Assembly (NCBI GenBank): GCA_016722565.1
Contig: JADKIU010000001.1
Coordinates: 1,204,970 to 1,268,969, forward strand
Reading direction: 5' to 3'
Source: Bacteroidota bacterium
GTDB taxonomy: Bacteria; Bacteroidota; Bacteroidia; 2-12-FULL-35-15
DNA: 64,000 bases
Shown here piece by piece: positions 9,124 through 18,925 of this stretch. Within the stretch, counting starts at the first letter, position 1. Each line of letters starts with the position of its first letter. The notes under the pieces are model-generated. The model made no database searches. It saw only the letters and a program-made list of their open reading frames with translations, and was not told the origin of the DNA. A program made the position numbers and the translations under genes.

Positions 9124-9804
9124 TTATTTCTTTACGCTATTTTCACCACCCATCAATACGTACTGAATAATATTAGCACCCATTTTTAAGGCTTTTTGGC
9201 GTGTTTCCGGTGAGTCTTTGTGAACTTCATAACTTTCCCAGCCATCTCCTAAATCGCATTCGAAATCATAGAAACAAACCAAACGCCCTTTGTAAATTAA
9301 ACCAAATCCCTGTGGTGCTTTGTCTTCATGTTCATGAATTTTAGGTAAGCCATTCGGGAAATCGAATTTTTGATGATAGATGGGATGCGAAAATGGTAGT
9401 TCTACAAAATCCAATTCAGGGAAAACACGTTTCATTTGCGGACGAATAAATTTATCCATTCCGTAATTATCAGAGAGGTGTAAAAATCCTCCGCCAATTA
9501 AATAGTTGCGCAAGTTCTCCGTTTCTTGTGAATTAAAAACCACGTTCCCATGCCCGGTCATGTGAACAAAAGGGTAGTTGTAGATATCCGGACTGCCAAC
9601 TTCAATGGTCGCCTGTTCCGGGTTGATGGTTGTTTTTAAGTTGGTATTGCAAAATTCAATCAGATTTGGAAGGGATGTTTCTAAGTTTGCATACCAGTCG
9701 CCACCACCACTATATTTTAATAATGCAATTTGATAGGTTGGAGCAGGATTAAATGCGAAGCAACTTATAATTATGACAAGAAGTATAATTGATTTTTTAA
9801 GCAT
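9124..9804 (-). CDS. DUF4159 domain protein, exported
   Basis: Two hundred and twenty-six residues with a signal peptide (MLKKSIILLVIIISCFAF). The remainder matches the DUF4159 pattern: LLKYSGGGDWYAN, VHMTGHGNVVF, GGFLHLSDNYGMDKFIRP and SHPIYHQKFDFPNGLPKIHEH. In many Bacteroidota this domain is found with MoxR/DUF58/VWA gene clusters; no such genes are here. The start overlaps the end of the 80-residue gene upstream by eight bases, so the two are probably translated together. Function unknown; probably periplasmic. Confidence 0.85.
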   Translation of the reverse strand: MLKKSIILLVIIISCFAFNPAPTYQIALLKYSGGGDWYANLETSLPNLIEFCNTNLKTTINPEQATIEVGSPDIYNYPFVHMTGHGNVVFNSQETENLRNYLIGGGFLHLSDNYGMDKFIRPQMKRVFPELDFVELPFSHPIYHQKFDFPNGLPKIHEHEDKAPQGFGLIYKGRLVCFYDFECDLGDGWESYEVHKDSPETRQKALKMGANIIQYVLMGGENSVKK

Positions 9805-10039
9805 TTCGTTCTTTCGTGTCTTTTAATGATAAATACATTTCATTGAATCGTTCCACTACTTTTTGTAAAAAAGCATCATCTACTAATTTTTGAATCCCTT
9901 CCACACCATTTACTTCGCTGTGTCCAATCTTGAATGTTTGTTCCATATTCCCAGCTAAAAACTGAATTTGATATTTATCATTCATCGAAAAGATGTTGAT
10001 GGTGATTTTGGGATGTGGTATGTTGGCTATAACTCTCAT
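9797..10039 (-). CDS. Small conserved hypothetical protein
   Basis: Eighty residues, no signal or membrane segment, predicted mixed beta/alpha. The sequence (MRVIANIPHPKITINIFSMN, then a C-terminal FNEMYLSLKDTKERNA) reads like a small cytoplasmic protein with regular codon use. I do not recognise the family with certainty. The overlap with the DUF4159 gene and the 30-base gap to the upstream gene put it in one minus-strand transcription unit. Confidence 0.7.
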   Translation of the reverse strand: MRVIANIPHPKITINIFSMNDKYQIQFLAGNMEQTFKIGHSEVNGVEGIQKLVDDAFLQKVVERFNEMYLSLKDTKERNA

Positions 10040-10069
10040 TTTTTCTTGATACTAAATACGTGATACTTG

Positions 10070-10483
10070 TTATCCTTTATAGGGTCCACTTTTAAATATG
10101 TTGGTTCCTTCATCTCCTTCTCTTCGAATTTTAGCTTGTATCACATGGGCAAGTTGCGCATAATGTGCTAAATTATTTTTTTTCAAAAAAGCAGCTGCAT
10201 TGTCATCGCCATTAATATAATTGGCCATGGCTGCCCAATGGTATTGTTTGCTATCCATTAGCAATTGAAAAGCTTTTTTATCATCCCAAATAGCATTCAC
10301 AAATGTAGCAAGCACGATGTGTTTGTGAACCAGTAAGTACTCAAATGCTTTTGCATGTCTGCTCGCAGCATCCTTGAGTTGTATCAATTCGGGAAAATTA
10401 TGTTCTTCCAACCATAGCTTAGCTGCTGAGCTTCCTTCTACCCATGCAGTTGCTTTTTCTATGGCTTCCTTCGAATAATTCAT
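10070..10483 (-). CDS. Hypothetical helical protein
   Basis: One hundred and thirty-seven residues, largely helical with many Ala, Lys and His, containing repeated-looking segments such as AFEYLLVHKHIVLATFVNAI and AAAFLKKNNLAHYAQLAHVI. No signal peptide, membrane segment or recognised motif. It may be an alpha-solenoid-like protein; the function is not known to me. It lies between the TfoX-like gene and the small hypothetical gene, all on the minus strand with short gaps. Confidence 0.7.
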   Translation of the reverse strand: MNYSKEAIEKATAWVEGSSAAKLWLEEHNFPELIQLKDAASRHAKAFEYLLVHKHIVLATFVNAIWDDKKAFQLLMDSKQYHWAAMANYINGDDNAAAFLKKNNLAHYAQLAHVIQAKIRREGDEGTNIFKSGPYKG

Positions 10484-10515
10484 TTGTATTCAAATTTACG
10501 AATAGAAAATCAGAA

Positions 10516-10893
10516 TTACTTACTTTTTTTCTTTTTAGGCTTGGGGATTTTTCCAATTCTTGGATCGTCCTTCAGAATCAGTTCACACAAGCGATTTACA
10601 CTGGATTCAAAATCATCGGCATCTTTGTTTATGACTTGCCAGCCACTGGTGCCGGGACCGAAGATTTGTATCGACCGCATACTTGGAAATTCTTTTTTTA
10701 AACTTTCATGATGCTCTTTTGATGTGCCAATCCATACGCCACTGTCCACATCATCTTTGTCTCTTAATGCGAGCACAATTTTTCCGTCAATATAAATGGA
10801 GTGGCAGCCAAACATTTGCTTCACAATTGGTTCCCTTGAAAATAAATTTTCGATTGCGAAACTGAAAGGGATGGATTTTTTCTGTTTTGCCAT
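10516..10893 (-). CDS. TfoX N-terminal-like domain protein
   Basis: One hundred and twenty-five residues. MFGCHSIYIDGKIVLALRD resembles the core of the TfoX N-terminal domain, which in other bacteria occurs alone or in competence regulators; alone it is a small cytoplasmic protein of unclear role. The C-terminus ends in a very basic run (KIPKPKKKKSK), suggesting nucleic-acid contact. The stop of the TonB receptor on the same strand is upstream with a 16-base gap, so it may be read through from the receptor. Confidence 0.7.
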   Translation of the reverse strand: MAKQKKSIPFSFAIENLFSREPIVKQMFGCHSIYIDGKIVLALRDKDDVDSGVWIGTSKEHHESLKKEFPSMRSIQIFGPGTSGWQVINKDADDFESSVNRLCELILKDDPRIGKIPKPKKKKSK

Positions 10894-10909
10894 GATGAAT
10901 TTCGATGAA

Positions 10910-13456
10910 CTAAAACTTAATAATCGTCCGTAAGTTTAACTGACGTTGTGTTAAATAATTTGGAACAGCATATTGGCGTGCGGTTACATCTTCCACCCAG
11001 ATATAAGAAACGGTATTGTTTGTGCCTAATAAGTTAAACACTTCTAAACTGATCCATAACGATTTTACAAAGCGTAACGGACTTTTGGGTTTGGGTTTTC
11101 TGTTTTCTTTTAAAGCCTGATATGAAAATCCGATGTCAACTCTTCGGTAAGAAGGCATGCGCAATACTTGCTGGTAGCGTTCCGTTCCAGGAGCACCGAA
11201 AGGAACACCGGAGCCAAACAATAAATTTAAGTGCATCTTTAAATCCGGAAGGTTGGGCATATTGTCTTGAAAGAATAATCCAAAACTTACCCGTTGATCG
11301 GTTGGGCGATAAATGTAGCCGGGTTCGTTTCGAACACTGTCGGTTGCAACGCTGTTGGCTGTATAGCCCGGAACAATCTTTTCGCCATCACTGTTGTAAT
11401 AGTCGAAATAAAAATCGTCTTTTAAATCTTCTCGTGTTTCCATGATGGATAAAGATGCCCACGATTCCAAACCTTTTACAAATTCACCATTTACTTTTAA
11501 ATCGATACCGGTTGCATAGCCACGTGCATTATTGTTTGCTGAATAACGAATGCGTACGTTATCAATTTCGTAAGGAATTAAATTGTCGAGGTATTTGTAA
11601 TACGCTTCCGCTATAAATTTAAACGGACGTTTCCATGCTTTAAAATTATAGTCGCTCGTTAAAACAAAATGGATAGAGGTTTGTGCCTTGATGTTTTGAT
11701 TGACAACACCATCACGTCCTCTGAGTTCTCTGTAAAAAGCCGGCTGGTAATAATAGCCGGAAGAAAATTTAAATAAGAAATCCCTCTTCCAATTGGGTTT
11801 AACACCAAATGTACCGCGTGGCCCAACTAAGATTTGATTGTTGAAGTCCCAATAGTTGGCACGAATACCCAATGTTGCGGAAATGGTAGATGTATCCTTT
11901 GTATCTTTCATCAACGAACCTTGCAAGTATCCTGAAATACGATTGGAGGAGATTTTGATTTTTGTTTTTACAACATCTTGCAGGGTAATATCGCCCGGAT
12001 TGATAATTGGCCCCGGAGTGTTTGGTAATGAGAATCCTGCACTATCTACAAACTTCCATTCACTTAATTTATCTGTGATTTGTTCGTTGGAATATTTTAC
12101 ACCCCAGAGCAATTGTTTTTTGCCTTCGGTATACGTTCCTTTATGCTCTCCACTGAAAACGTAAGCATCAAGGTTTGTACGAGCATGATCAATATACGTT
12201 CCGATTCCTCTTTCTGTAACAATGTCTCCGAAATTTGGTTTTCCGAAATCGGTTTCCAATTCTCCGATAAAATATTGTCCTTGAATGTCAAATGCTTCTT
12301 CCTCCTTGCTTCTGAATGCGGAACCAATAAATTTTAAATTTAATTTTTCTGCATCATCATTGTAGATGGCCGACAAAGCGCCCATCATCGTGTTGAATTG
12401 GTCGATTTCTTGTCCGTCAAAATAAATTTTCAATCGCAACGCTTTATCAAGTGTTCCAAAATCCGTTTCTCTATTTTCCGGAACAAATTGATATTTATTA
12501 CTCGCATAATTTCCTAAAAAATCCAATTCCCAATTCGGAGTGATGTCGTAGGTGGTATACATTTGAACATCGGCAAAAAATGGTTTATAATCGCCTTGTG
12601 CATCATTTTTCCCAAGCAGGTATTTGTTTGTTTTGTATCGAGCACCAAACAACCAGGTGAACCTATAATTTTTTGAGGAGCCTTCTAAATGTAAATTACT
12701 GCCCAATAAACTTCCAGAAACGGTTCCTGCAAATTTTCTAGGTTTGCGGTATTGCACATCCAGCACGCTCGACATTTTATCACCATACTTGGCTTCAAAT
12801 CCACCGGCAGAAAACAAAACGGAGGAAACCAAATCCGGATTGATAAAACTCAAACCTTCTTGTTGCCCGGAGCGCGTCAAAAACGGACGATATACTTCTA
12901 TGCCATTTACATATACGAGGTTTTCATCAAAATTTCCTCCACGAACAGAGTAGGAGGAACTCAACTCATTTCGGTTGGAGACGCCCGGTAATGTAAAAAG
13001 AATGGCATTGAAATCCTGACTGGCTGTTGGAATATGCGTAATGTTAATCGGGTCGAGGCGGGTTAGATCTTTAAAGCGGCTACCGTCATTCACTTCCACA
13101 ACCGTCATGGTGATTTCTTTTGAATTAATTCTTCTTCCAATGTCTAATTTTTCACCGGTTGCTAAACGCACACTTCGTTGTGATTGGATAAAATTCAGGT
13201 GATAAAAAACGATAGTAATATCTGCATCTGCAGGAATCGAATATGAAAACTCTCCTTTTGCATTTGTGAAAGTTGGCGATTGCGGTGAGCCTAAAATAGA
13301 AATGCTCACATCTTCCACCGGTTGATTATCGATATCGGTTATTCTACCAAAAACAGTTGCGGTATTTTGAGAAATGAGTTGCGCAGAAACAAAAAGGAAC
13401 AGCAACAAGCATTTCCATCCCGAGTTTTTAGTTATATGGCGTATGGGGAATTTCAA
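10910..13456 (-). CDS. TonB-dependent receptor with carboxypeptidase-regulatory-like domain
   Basis: An outer-membrane receptor of 848 residues: signal peptide (about 1-29), carboxypeptidase-regulatory-like domain (about 32-115, TVFGRITDIDNQPVEDVSIS), plug domain with PTASQDFNAILFTLPGVSNR and SYSVRGGNFDENLVYVNGIE, then a long beta-barrel ending in an aromatic residue (RTIIKF). No SusD partner follows, so it is a SusC-independent TonB receptor; the ligand is unknown. The gene for a related regulatory-domain protein sits 18 bases upstream on the same strand and is probably co-transcribed. Confidence 0.9.
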   Translation of the reverse strand: MKFPIRHITKNSGWKCLLLFLFVSAQLISQNTATVFGRITDIDNQPVEDVSISILGSPQSPTFTNAKGEFSYSIPADADITIVFYHLNFIQSQRSVRLATGEKLDIGRRINSKEITMTVVEVNDGSRFKDLTRLDPINITHIPTASQDFNAILFTLPGVSNRNELSSSYSVRGGNFDENLVYVNGIEVYRPFLTRSGQQEGLSFINPDLVSSVLFSAGGFEAKYGDKMSSVLDVQYRKPRKFAGTVSGSLLGSNLHLEGSSKNYRFTWLFGARYKTNKYLLGKNDAQGDYKPFFADVQMYTTYDITPNWELDFLGNYASNKYQFVPENRETDFGTLDKALRLKIYFDGQEIDQFNTMMGALSAIYNDDAEKLNLKFIGSAFRSKEEEAFDIQGQYFIGELETDFGKPNFGDIVTERGIGTYIDHARTNLDAYVFSGEHKGTYTEGKKQLLWGVKYSNEQITDKLSEWKFVDSAGFSLPNTPGPIINPGDITLQDVVKTKIKISSNRISGYLQGSLMKDTKDTSTISATLGIRANYWDFNNQILVGPRGTFGVKPNWKRDFLFKFSSGYYYQPAFYRELRGRDGVVNQNIKAQTSIHFVLTSDYNFKAWKRPFKFIAEAYYKYLDNLIPYEIDNVRIRYSANNNARGYATGIDLKVNGEFVKGLESWASLSIMETREDLKDDFYFDYYNSDGEKIVPGYTANSVATDSVRNEPGYIYRPTDQRVSFGLFFQDNMPNLPDLKMHLNLLFGSGVPFGAPGTERYQQVLRMPSYRRVDIGFSYQALKENRKPKPKSPLRFVKSLWISLEVFNLLGTNNTVSYIWVEDVTARQYAVPNYLTQRQLNLRTIIKF

Positions 13457-13474
13457 AATAAACGTCAGCGCAAA

Positions 13475-14125
13475 TTAATTCTTCTTCTTAAAATCTCCGT
13501 TCTTCCAAGCCTTGATAAATTTCGACCAAGCAATAGGATTTAATAAATTATTGGGAGGAAGTTGTCCGGCATAATACAATTTACTTTGATATTGTTGCAT
13601 GTTGTATTTTTGATTTAAGCTTGCATCCATTGCCATTCCTGTCATACGTTCTTTCACATCGGCACGCGCCATGTTTCTGTCGGCACGAATAATGTCATCT
13701 TCTGGAAGTTGCAATGCCAAAAATGCTTTTTTGAATTGCTCTTTTGTTGGCCACGGATATACCTCTGTTAATGCTAAACTAACGGTATCAGCTGTTAAAA
13801 CTTGAATCAATGAATATTTATTGTTTGTTAAGGTATCCGGAATGATGAAGAATGCATCGTTAAAACCAATCGCAGAAAATTCAATGGTGTCACCTTCTTG
13901 TGCAACAAATGAATAGTATCCGAAAAAGTCACTTACTGTTCCACGGTGACTGTTTTGCACAATGATGCTTGTATAAGGAATCGGTCGCAAGCTGTCGCCT
14001 TCAACAACAACACCTGAAAATTGAACTAAATCGTGTTTCCCATCTTGCCAAGCAACTTTTTTATTTTGTGCCGTTGCAAAAAACGGGAGGACAATCATCG
14101 CGATTAGGTAAATAAATTTTTTCAT
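13475..14125 (-). CDS. Exported carboxypeptidase-regulatory-like domain protein
   Basis: Two hundred and sixteen residues. Signal peptide MKKFIYLIAMIVLPFFATAQ, then a carboxypeptidase-regulatory-like beta-sandwich (FSGVVVEGDSLRPIPYTSII, GYYSFVAQEGDTIEFSAIGF, residues about 35-110), then a helical C-terminal region with no known domain. The protein is likely periplasmic or at the outer membrane and its domain is the same type as that heading the TonB receptor 18 bases downstream, suggesting a functional pair. Confidence 0.82.
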   Translation of the reverse strand: MKKFIYLIAMIVLPFFATAQNKKVAWQDGKHDLVQFSGVVVEGDSLRPIPYTSIIVQNSHRGTVSDFFGYYSFVAQEGDTIEFSAIGFNDAFFIIPDTLTNNKYSLIQVLTADTVSLALTEVYPWPTKEQFKKAFLALQLPEDDIIRADRNMARADVKERMTGMAMDASLNQKYNMQQYQSKLYYAGQLPPNNLLNPIAWSKFIKAWKNGDFKKKN

Positions 14126-14228
14126 AATAAGAGTTCTTAATCAATACTCAAAAGTACACATTTATTGCGCCATTTCAGAACAATTTTTAATAACGTATTC
14201 GCAGTGTTTTTATTGTAAAATTTGGCAT

Positions 14229-14262
14229 AAAAAAAGCCTTCCGATTTTAATGGAAGGCTTTT
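14229..14262 (-). terminator. Rho-independent terminator
   Basis: Stem AAGCCTTCC (14234-14242) with GGAAGGCTT (14252-14260), nine-base loop; on the minus strand it is followed by a run of seven T. It ends the lipoprotein gene just upstream on that strand. Confidence 0.85.
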
Positions 14263-14284
14263 GTAAGGTGTTTTAAGTTTGGAT

Positions 14285-15280
14285 TTAATTTTTAATTGGA
14301 ATCATTCCTCTGATGCCCATATCCACAACTGCTTCTCCGGCTTCCGGTTCGAAGTATCCATCGGCAGTAGAATCAATCCATTCAAAGCTTTTATTGGTAG
14401 ACAATGAAACAGTAATTACAATATCACTGGTTTCAGAACCTGTAATAACAAGTGGAGAGTTGGCCATCAGGTTGTCGACAAACTGACCGGTTACTAAACA
14501 ACTACCTGCAGGGATTGGTGAAGTAGCAAATAATGGATTCGGCACGGTAGTCCCTGCTGATTGACCATCAGAAAAATAATTGGTGCCCAGCACATTGGTT
14601 TGAAATCCCCAGTATCCTTGATTGTGATTTCCTGAACCACCTGTTCCTGAGGAAGGTGTATAACTTACTCCATTGATTTGATAGCCTGTGATATACGTTT
14701 TGAATCCGATAAACGATGCAATTGTTCCTGTTCCAAATCCTCCCGGTACAGCAGCCGATTTATACGTAATATCATAATTTTGGTAAGCAAGTGATACACG
14801 CAACCATTTATAAGATCCCGGTGTAATGGAGTCTAACGGAATTGAATAGAATACATCGTTTTCTGCAGATAAAACAGAAGCGCAATAATCAATTGCTGTT
14901 GCTCCACCAGCGGTGGTTTGTGTTCCAACATGCAATACCTTTCCGGCTCCTACTAAATCGAAGTCGCCAGCCAATTCAATATAATGCTGGCTCATGAAGT
15001 TAAAAATAGGAGATTGAGCGGCATGTCCGGCTGGAACCGTTGCCGGATTCCCGATGTTATCCAAACGCACTTGTGTGGAATCGAACTTGAATTTAAAGAT
15101 TAAGCGCGGTGTTGCAGCGGATGTAGGTGTAAAAACTGTTGCTGGTGTACATGCTGCTGTTGGCGTAGGTGTAGTCGTTGTGGTTGTCGGTTCTTCGTCT
15201 TTGTCCTTTTTGCAGGAATTAAATGCAATCACACTTGTGAGTGCAAGTGATAGGATTGTAGTAGTTTTAAGCGTTTTCAT
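14285..15280 (-). CDS. Exported lipoprotein, possibly MbnP-like
   Basis: Three hundred and thirty-one residues. The signal ends in FNSC, giving a lipobox Cys at about residue 23, followed by KKDKDEEP and a Thr/Pro-rich linker (TTTTTTPTPT). The folded part begins LIFKFKFDSTQVRLDNIG and includes HAAQSPIFNFMSQHYIEL, a pattern that resembles MbnP-like proteins, although I am not certain. It is probably anchored in the outer membrane. It is a single gene with its own terminator; the divergent T9SS protein gene starts 95 bases away. Confidence 0.75.
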   Translation of the reverse strand: MKTLKTTTILSLALTSVIAFNSCKKDKDEEPTTTTTTPTPTAACTPATVFTPTSAATPRLIFKFKFDSTQVRLDNIGNPATVPAGHAAQSPIFNFMSQHYIELAGDFDLVGAGKVLHVGTQTTAGGATAIDYCASVLSAENDVFYSIPLDSITPGSYKWLRVSLAYQNYDITYKSAAVPGGFGTGTIASFIGFKTYITGYQINGVSYTPSSGTGGSGNHNQGYWGFQTNVLGTNYFSDGQSAGTTVPNPLFATSPIPAGSCLVTGQFVDNLMANSPLVITGSETSDIVITVSLSTNKSFEWIDSTADGYFEPEAGEAVVDMGIRGMIPIKN

Positions 15281-15375
15281 GTTTTCTGATTTTTGTCATA
15301 CGAAGATACAAAAAAAAGAAGGCTATTTGCCTGAAATTTAATACATTTGAGTTCGAATGTTTTTTAAAAAATAAG

Positions 15376-16482
15376 ATGATGAATAAATTTTTACTCCCAA
15401 TTGCACTGGTCTTTTCTACAGCACTAACAGCACAAATAACAATTACATCTGCCGATATGCCCAATGCCGGTGATTCGGTTTTGATTAGTGTTGCAAATTC
15501 AATTGATACCAATGATATCAATTTAACCGGTGCTAATTTTACATGGGATTATTCAACATTGATACCCACATTTCAGCGGTACGAAAAATTCGATTCACCT
15601 CTTACATTTCCAACTCCATTTAATTTGATATTCAATCCTTTTAATACAACCTACGGGAATGAAAATAATATTTTAACAAGCTTGCCAATTCCCGGAGTTA
15701 CACTGGATATGGCCTACGATTTCTTAAAAGAATCTTCTTCAAAGTTTCGTCAAATTGGTGCCGGATACACCATTAATGGTGCACCATTGCCTTTTTTGTA
15801 TACTTCAGATGATGTGATTTATAATTTTCCAATGGATTATTTAGATACAGATTCTTGTGATTATAAATTCGCATTGCCGATTCCTACAATAGGATATTAC
15901 GGACAAGATGGTCATCGTGTGAATGTGGTAGATGGCTGGGGAACTTTGATTACGCCATTTGGTACATTTAATACATTACGTGTGAAATCGACTATCTCCG
16001 CGGTTGATACGTTGGCGTTGGATATTCTTGGCTTTGGAAGCGATATTCCTCGTCCTACTCGTTACGAGTTTAAATGGTTGGCAAACGGAATGCAAATTCC
16101 TGTTTTAAAAGTGGATGCTACGGATGTTTTGGGAACAATTACCATTAATAATGTTGAATATCAAGACACATTGCTTCCCGGAGTTCCTCAGTTAAGTATT
16201 GCAGATTATTCTACTGAAGATTTTAATTCCCTGGTCTATCCAAATCCGATTGTTGACAATGCTGTTTTTCAATATACATTGAAGGGGAAATCGCAAGTAA
16301 AAATTCGCGTAACGGATATTGTTGGAAAAACAATTTCTACATTGATTAATCAAACGCAAGGAGCAGGAACGTACCAACAATCCATTCCTGTTGCTGATTT
16401 AAAACTGTCTCAAGGAGTTTATATGATTGTCTTGGAAACCAATACAGGCAGAGCTGTCCATCGAATAGTCGTTTCTAAATAA
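15376..16482 (+). CDS. Secreted protein with T9SS sorting domain
   Basis: Three hundred and sixty-eight residues with a signal peptide (MMNKFLLPIALVFSTALTAQ; the second ATG at 15379 is an equal candidate). The middle, about residues 22-280, is not recognised; it begins ITITSADMPNAGDSVLISVA, a pattern seen in unassigned Bacteroidota secreted proteins. The last 75 residues form a T9SS type A sorting domain (SLVYPNPIVDNAVF, then IVGKTISTL, then LSQGVYMIVL). A -7 box TACATTTG is present at 15342-15349. A strong terminator follows the gene. Confidence 0.85.
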   Translation: MMNKFLLPIALVFSTALTAQITITSADMPNAGDSVLISVANSIDTNDINLTGANFTWDYSTLIPTFQRYEKFDSPLTFPTPFNLIFNPFNTTYGNENNILTSLPIPGVTLDMAYDFLKESSSKFRQIGAGYTINGAPLPFLYTSDDVIYNFPMDYLDTDSCDYKFALPIPTIGYYGQDGHRVNVVDGWGTLITPFGTFNTLRVKSTISAVDTLALDILGFGSDIPRPTRYEFKWLANGMQIPVLKVDATDVLGTITINNVEYQDTLLPGVPQLSIADYSTEDFNSLVYPNPIVDNAVFQYTLKGKSQVKIRVTDIVGKTISTLINQTQGAGTYQQSIPVADLKLSQGVYMIVLETNTGRAVHRIVVSK

Positions 16483-16497
16483 ATTTTAAATAACGAA

Positions 16498-16529
16498 GCC
16501 CCGTTCTGATAAAGAACGGGGCTTTTTTT
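16498..16529 (+). terminator. Rho-independent terminator
   Basis: Stem GCCCCGTTCT (16498-16507) with AGAACGGGGC (16513-16522), five-base loop, then seven T. Ends the T9SS protein gene. Confidence 0.92.
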
Positions 16530-16554
16530 ATGGATAGTAGAAGCCATCAGAAAT

Positions 16555-17718
16555 CTATTCTTCCTTTCGTATCAAACTAAATTTATCTTTCAACCTCAAA
16601 AAGATCGATTCATAATACTGATAACTTAATTCGGAAACTAAAATCGTTGAGAAAAAAGAAATCAGTAAAAGTATGATAAACGTGTATTTACTCATCTGCT
16701 GGATATTAATTCCCATTAGGTAAAAAAGAAATAATACCACAAAAAATACAATCATGTGATAGCAGTACATTCCATAGGTGAATTTGCCAAAGGATGAAAT
16801 TAGTTTCCAGTTTTTGATTTTAAATAAGGAATGTTTCGCATAGTTCTGTTCTAAAATTATCAATGCAAAAAGAGTGGAATAAACCAATGGCATGATAGAA
16901 GAAACATGGCTGTAATACACTCCGAGTTTCCAAGTATAGAGTCGCATTGGAATCATTATTAAAAGCAATAAATAAAGGAGTGCAATGGCATATTTTGGTG
17001 TTTTTTCAATCCATTCGATGGTCGTTTTTTGGAAGGCCAAATAGGCGATGACGCCACCGGTAGCCAAATCCGATAAAGACGAGAGTGAATGGTATTTGTT
17101 CAGCATGGCATTTCCTTGTGAGTAAAAAAAGCGGAAGGCAACTGATGCTAAAATGATAATGATAAAAGCTCTAAGGAGGTATTTGTTTGGAATGAATGCA
17201 ACAATCAATGGCCAGAATAAATAAAATTGTTCTTCAACCGATACCGACCAAAGTATTCCGATTAATACATTGGTGATGCCATTGTAGAGATAATCAAAGT
17301 TGCCGGTAAAGGTTAAATAAAACCATTTGTTGAGTTCGTCTGTAGTTACACTAATGGGAAACCATTTCGGTAAAATGGGTTCAAACATTGGGAAAACAAC
17401 TAAGCACATCGCTACAATTAAAAAGTAGAGTGGCCAGATGCGGAGTGCTCTTCGGAGGTAAAAATTTTTGATATTGATTTTCCCGCTGAGTTCTTTTTCT
17501 TTTAAAAGGAGATAGGTAATGAGAAAACCACTTAATACAAAGAAAAAACTTACACCTAAGTCGCCACTCCATAAATAATTGGAACGGATAAAACTATAGC
17601 TAGCAGATGAGTTGAAGTATCCTAAACTGCCGGTTGCATGATTGATAAACACCACAAAGAATGCAAAAAAACGCAATCCTTCGAGGTTAGGGAAAAATAC
17701 TTTGTTGGACTCAATCAT
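16555..17718 (-). CDS. Acyltransferase 3 family membrane protein
   Basis: Three hundred and eighty-seven residues, with about ten hydrophobic segments. The N-terminal pattern NLEGLRFFAFFVVFINHA holds the conserved His of OafA/YrhL-like O-acyltransferases, with the family's second segment FFFVLSGFLITYLLL and RRALRIWPLYFL. Such proteins transfer acyl groups to carbohydrate on the outer face of the inner membrane, as in O-antigen or peptidoglycan decoration; the target here is unknown. The gene stands alone on the minus strand. Confidence 0.9.
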   Translation of the reverse strand: MIESNKVFFPNLEGLRFFAFFVVFINHATGSLGYFNSSASYSFIRSNYLWSGDLGVSFFFVLSGFLITYLLLKEKELSGKINIKNFYLRRALRIWPLYFLIVAMCLVVFPMFEPILPKWFPISVTTDELNKWFYLTFTGNFDYLYNGITNVLIGILWSVSVEEQFYLFWPLIVAFIPNKYLLRAFIIIILASVAFRFFYSQGNAMLNKYHSLSSLSDLATGGVIAYLAFQKTTIEWIEKTPKYAIALLYLLLLIMIPMRLYTWKLGVYYSHVSSIMPLVYSTLFALIILEQNYAKHSLFKIKNWKLISSFGKFTYGMYCYHMIVFFVVLFLFYLMGINIQQMSKYTFIILLLISFFSTILVSELSYQYYESIFLRLKDKFSLIRKEE

Positions 17719-17780
17719 TCAATAAATGGATAATGCTCGCAATTTATATATTTTTTCTGCAAAACGACCCGTTTTTAATC

Positions 17781-17811
17781 TTTGTACATTTCTTAATTAA
17801 TTGTAAATTTG
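17781..17811 (+). promoter_or_regulatory. Promoter of paaE
   Basis: Exact Bacteroidota housekeeping promoter: TTTG at 17781-17784, spacer of 19 bases, TAAATTTG at 17804-17811, about 23 bases before the ATG of paaE. Confidence 0.8.
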
Positions 17812-17833
17812 CGCCCTAAAATCATTCTATAAA

Positions 17834-18904
17834 ATGTCGAGATTCAATTCATTAAAAGTTGTTGATGTTGTTCGTGAAACAGCTGATGCAGTTTCTGTAG
17901 CCTTTGAAGTACCTGCTAATTTAAAGCAAGATTATAAATATAAACAAGGACAATACCTCACTTTGAAATTTAATATCAAAGGGGAAGAGTTGAGACGCTC
18001 TTATTCCATCTGTAGCAGTCCGGTTGACGAAAACGAATTGCGTGTTGCGGTTAAGAAGGTGAAAGATGGACGTGTATCTACATTTATTAACGATACTATA
18101 AAAGTTGGTGATGTTGTGGAAGTGATGCTCCCGATGGGAAATTTCTTCACTGAAATGAACGCTGCCAATAAAAAGAATTATATCCTTTTTGGTGGTGGCA
18201 GTGGAATCACTCCAATGCTTTCTATTTTAAAAACAGTATTGAAGTCGGAACCGAACAGCAGAATTACCTTATTTTATGGTAATAATGACGAATCTTCCAT
18301 CATCTTCAAAAAACAAATCGAGCAATTGGCAGTGTCCAATTCTGATAGATTAAATGTTGTACATGTTTTAAATACTCCTCCAACGGGTCATCCTGAAAAA
18401 TTAAAAGGAATGATGACCAAAGAGAAGAATATTGAATTGGTGAAGGATTATGTAGATGTAGCTGCTGACAATGAATATTTCATTTGTGGTCCCGGACCAA
18501 TGATGGAAAATGTGGTGAATGCATTGAAAGAACTAAAAATCAATGAAACAACTGTTCATATCGAGTATTTCACAGCTCCTGTAAATGCAGATGAGATAAA
18601 ACCTTCTGGAAATACAGCTACCGGTGCTTCTGCAACTATCATTATTGATGGTGATGAACATCCTGTTGTATTGGAAGAAAATGAAACGATTTTAGAAGCA
18701 GCTATTCGTATCGGATTGGATGCTCCTTATGCTTGTCAAGGTGGTTCATGTTGCACATGCCGTGCTTTATTAGAAGACGGGAAAGTAGAAATGGCTGTGA
18801 ATTATGCGCTTTCTGCATCAGAAGTAAAACAAGGATTTATCTTAACGTGCCAAAGCCGACCTACTACTGATAAAGTAGTGGTGAATTACGATAAAGGATT
18901 GTAG
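17834..18904 (+). CDS. paaE: Phenylacetyl-CoA epoxidase reductase subunit PaaE
   Basis: Passes electrons from NAD(P)H to the diiron centre of the PaaABC oxygenase. An FAD-binding ferredoxin reductase module (residues 1-235: RRSYSICSS for flavin, GGGSGITPMLSIL for the nucleotide domain, CGPGPMM) is followed by a plant-type 2Fe-2S ferredoxin domain, with the ligands in CQGGSCCTC near residue 300 and a fourth Cys in LTCQSRP. Its 356 residues fit PaaE. It stands about 3.8 kb ahead of paaA, with its own promoter and terminator, separated by two minus-strand genes. Confidence 0.93.
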   Translation: MSRFNSLKVVDVVRETADAVSVAFEVPANLKQDYKYKQGQYLTLKFNIKGEELRRSYSICSSPVDENELRVAVKKVKDGRVSTFINDTIKVGDVVEVMLPMGNFFTEMNAANKKNYILFGGGSGITPMLSILKTVLKSEPNSRITLFYGNNDESSIIFKKQIEQLAVSNSDRLNVVHVLNTPPTGHPEKLKGMMTKEKNIELVKDYVDVAADNEYFICGPGPMMENVVNALKELKINETTVHIEYFTAPVNADEIKPSGNTATGASATIIIDGDEHPVVLEENETILEAAIRIGLDAPYACQGGSCCTCRALLEDGKVEMAVNYALSASEVKQGFILTCQSRPTTDKVVVNYDKGL

Positions 18905-18925
18905 GTTTAAAATATTTGAATGAAA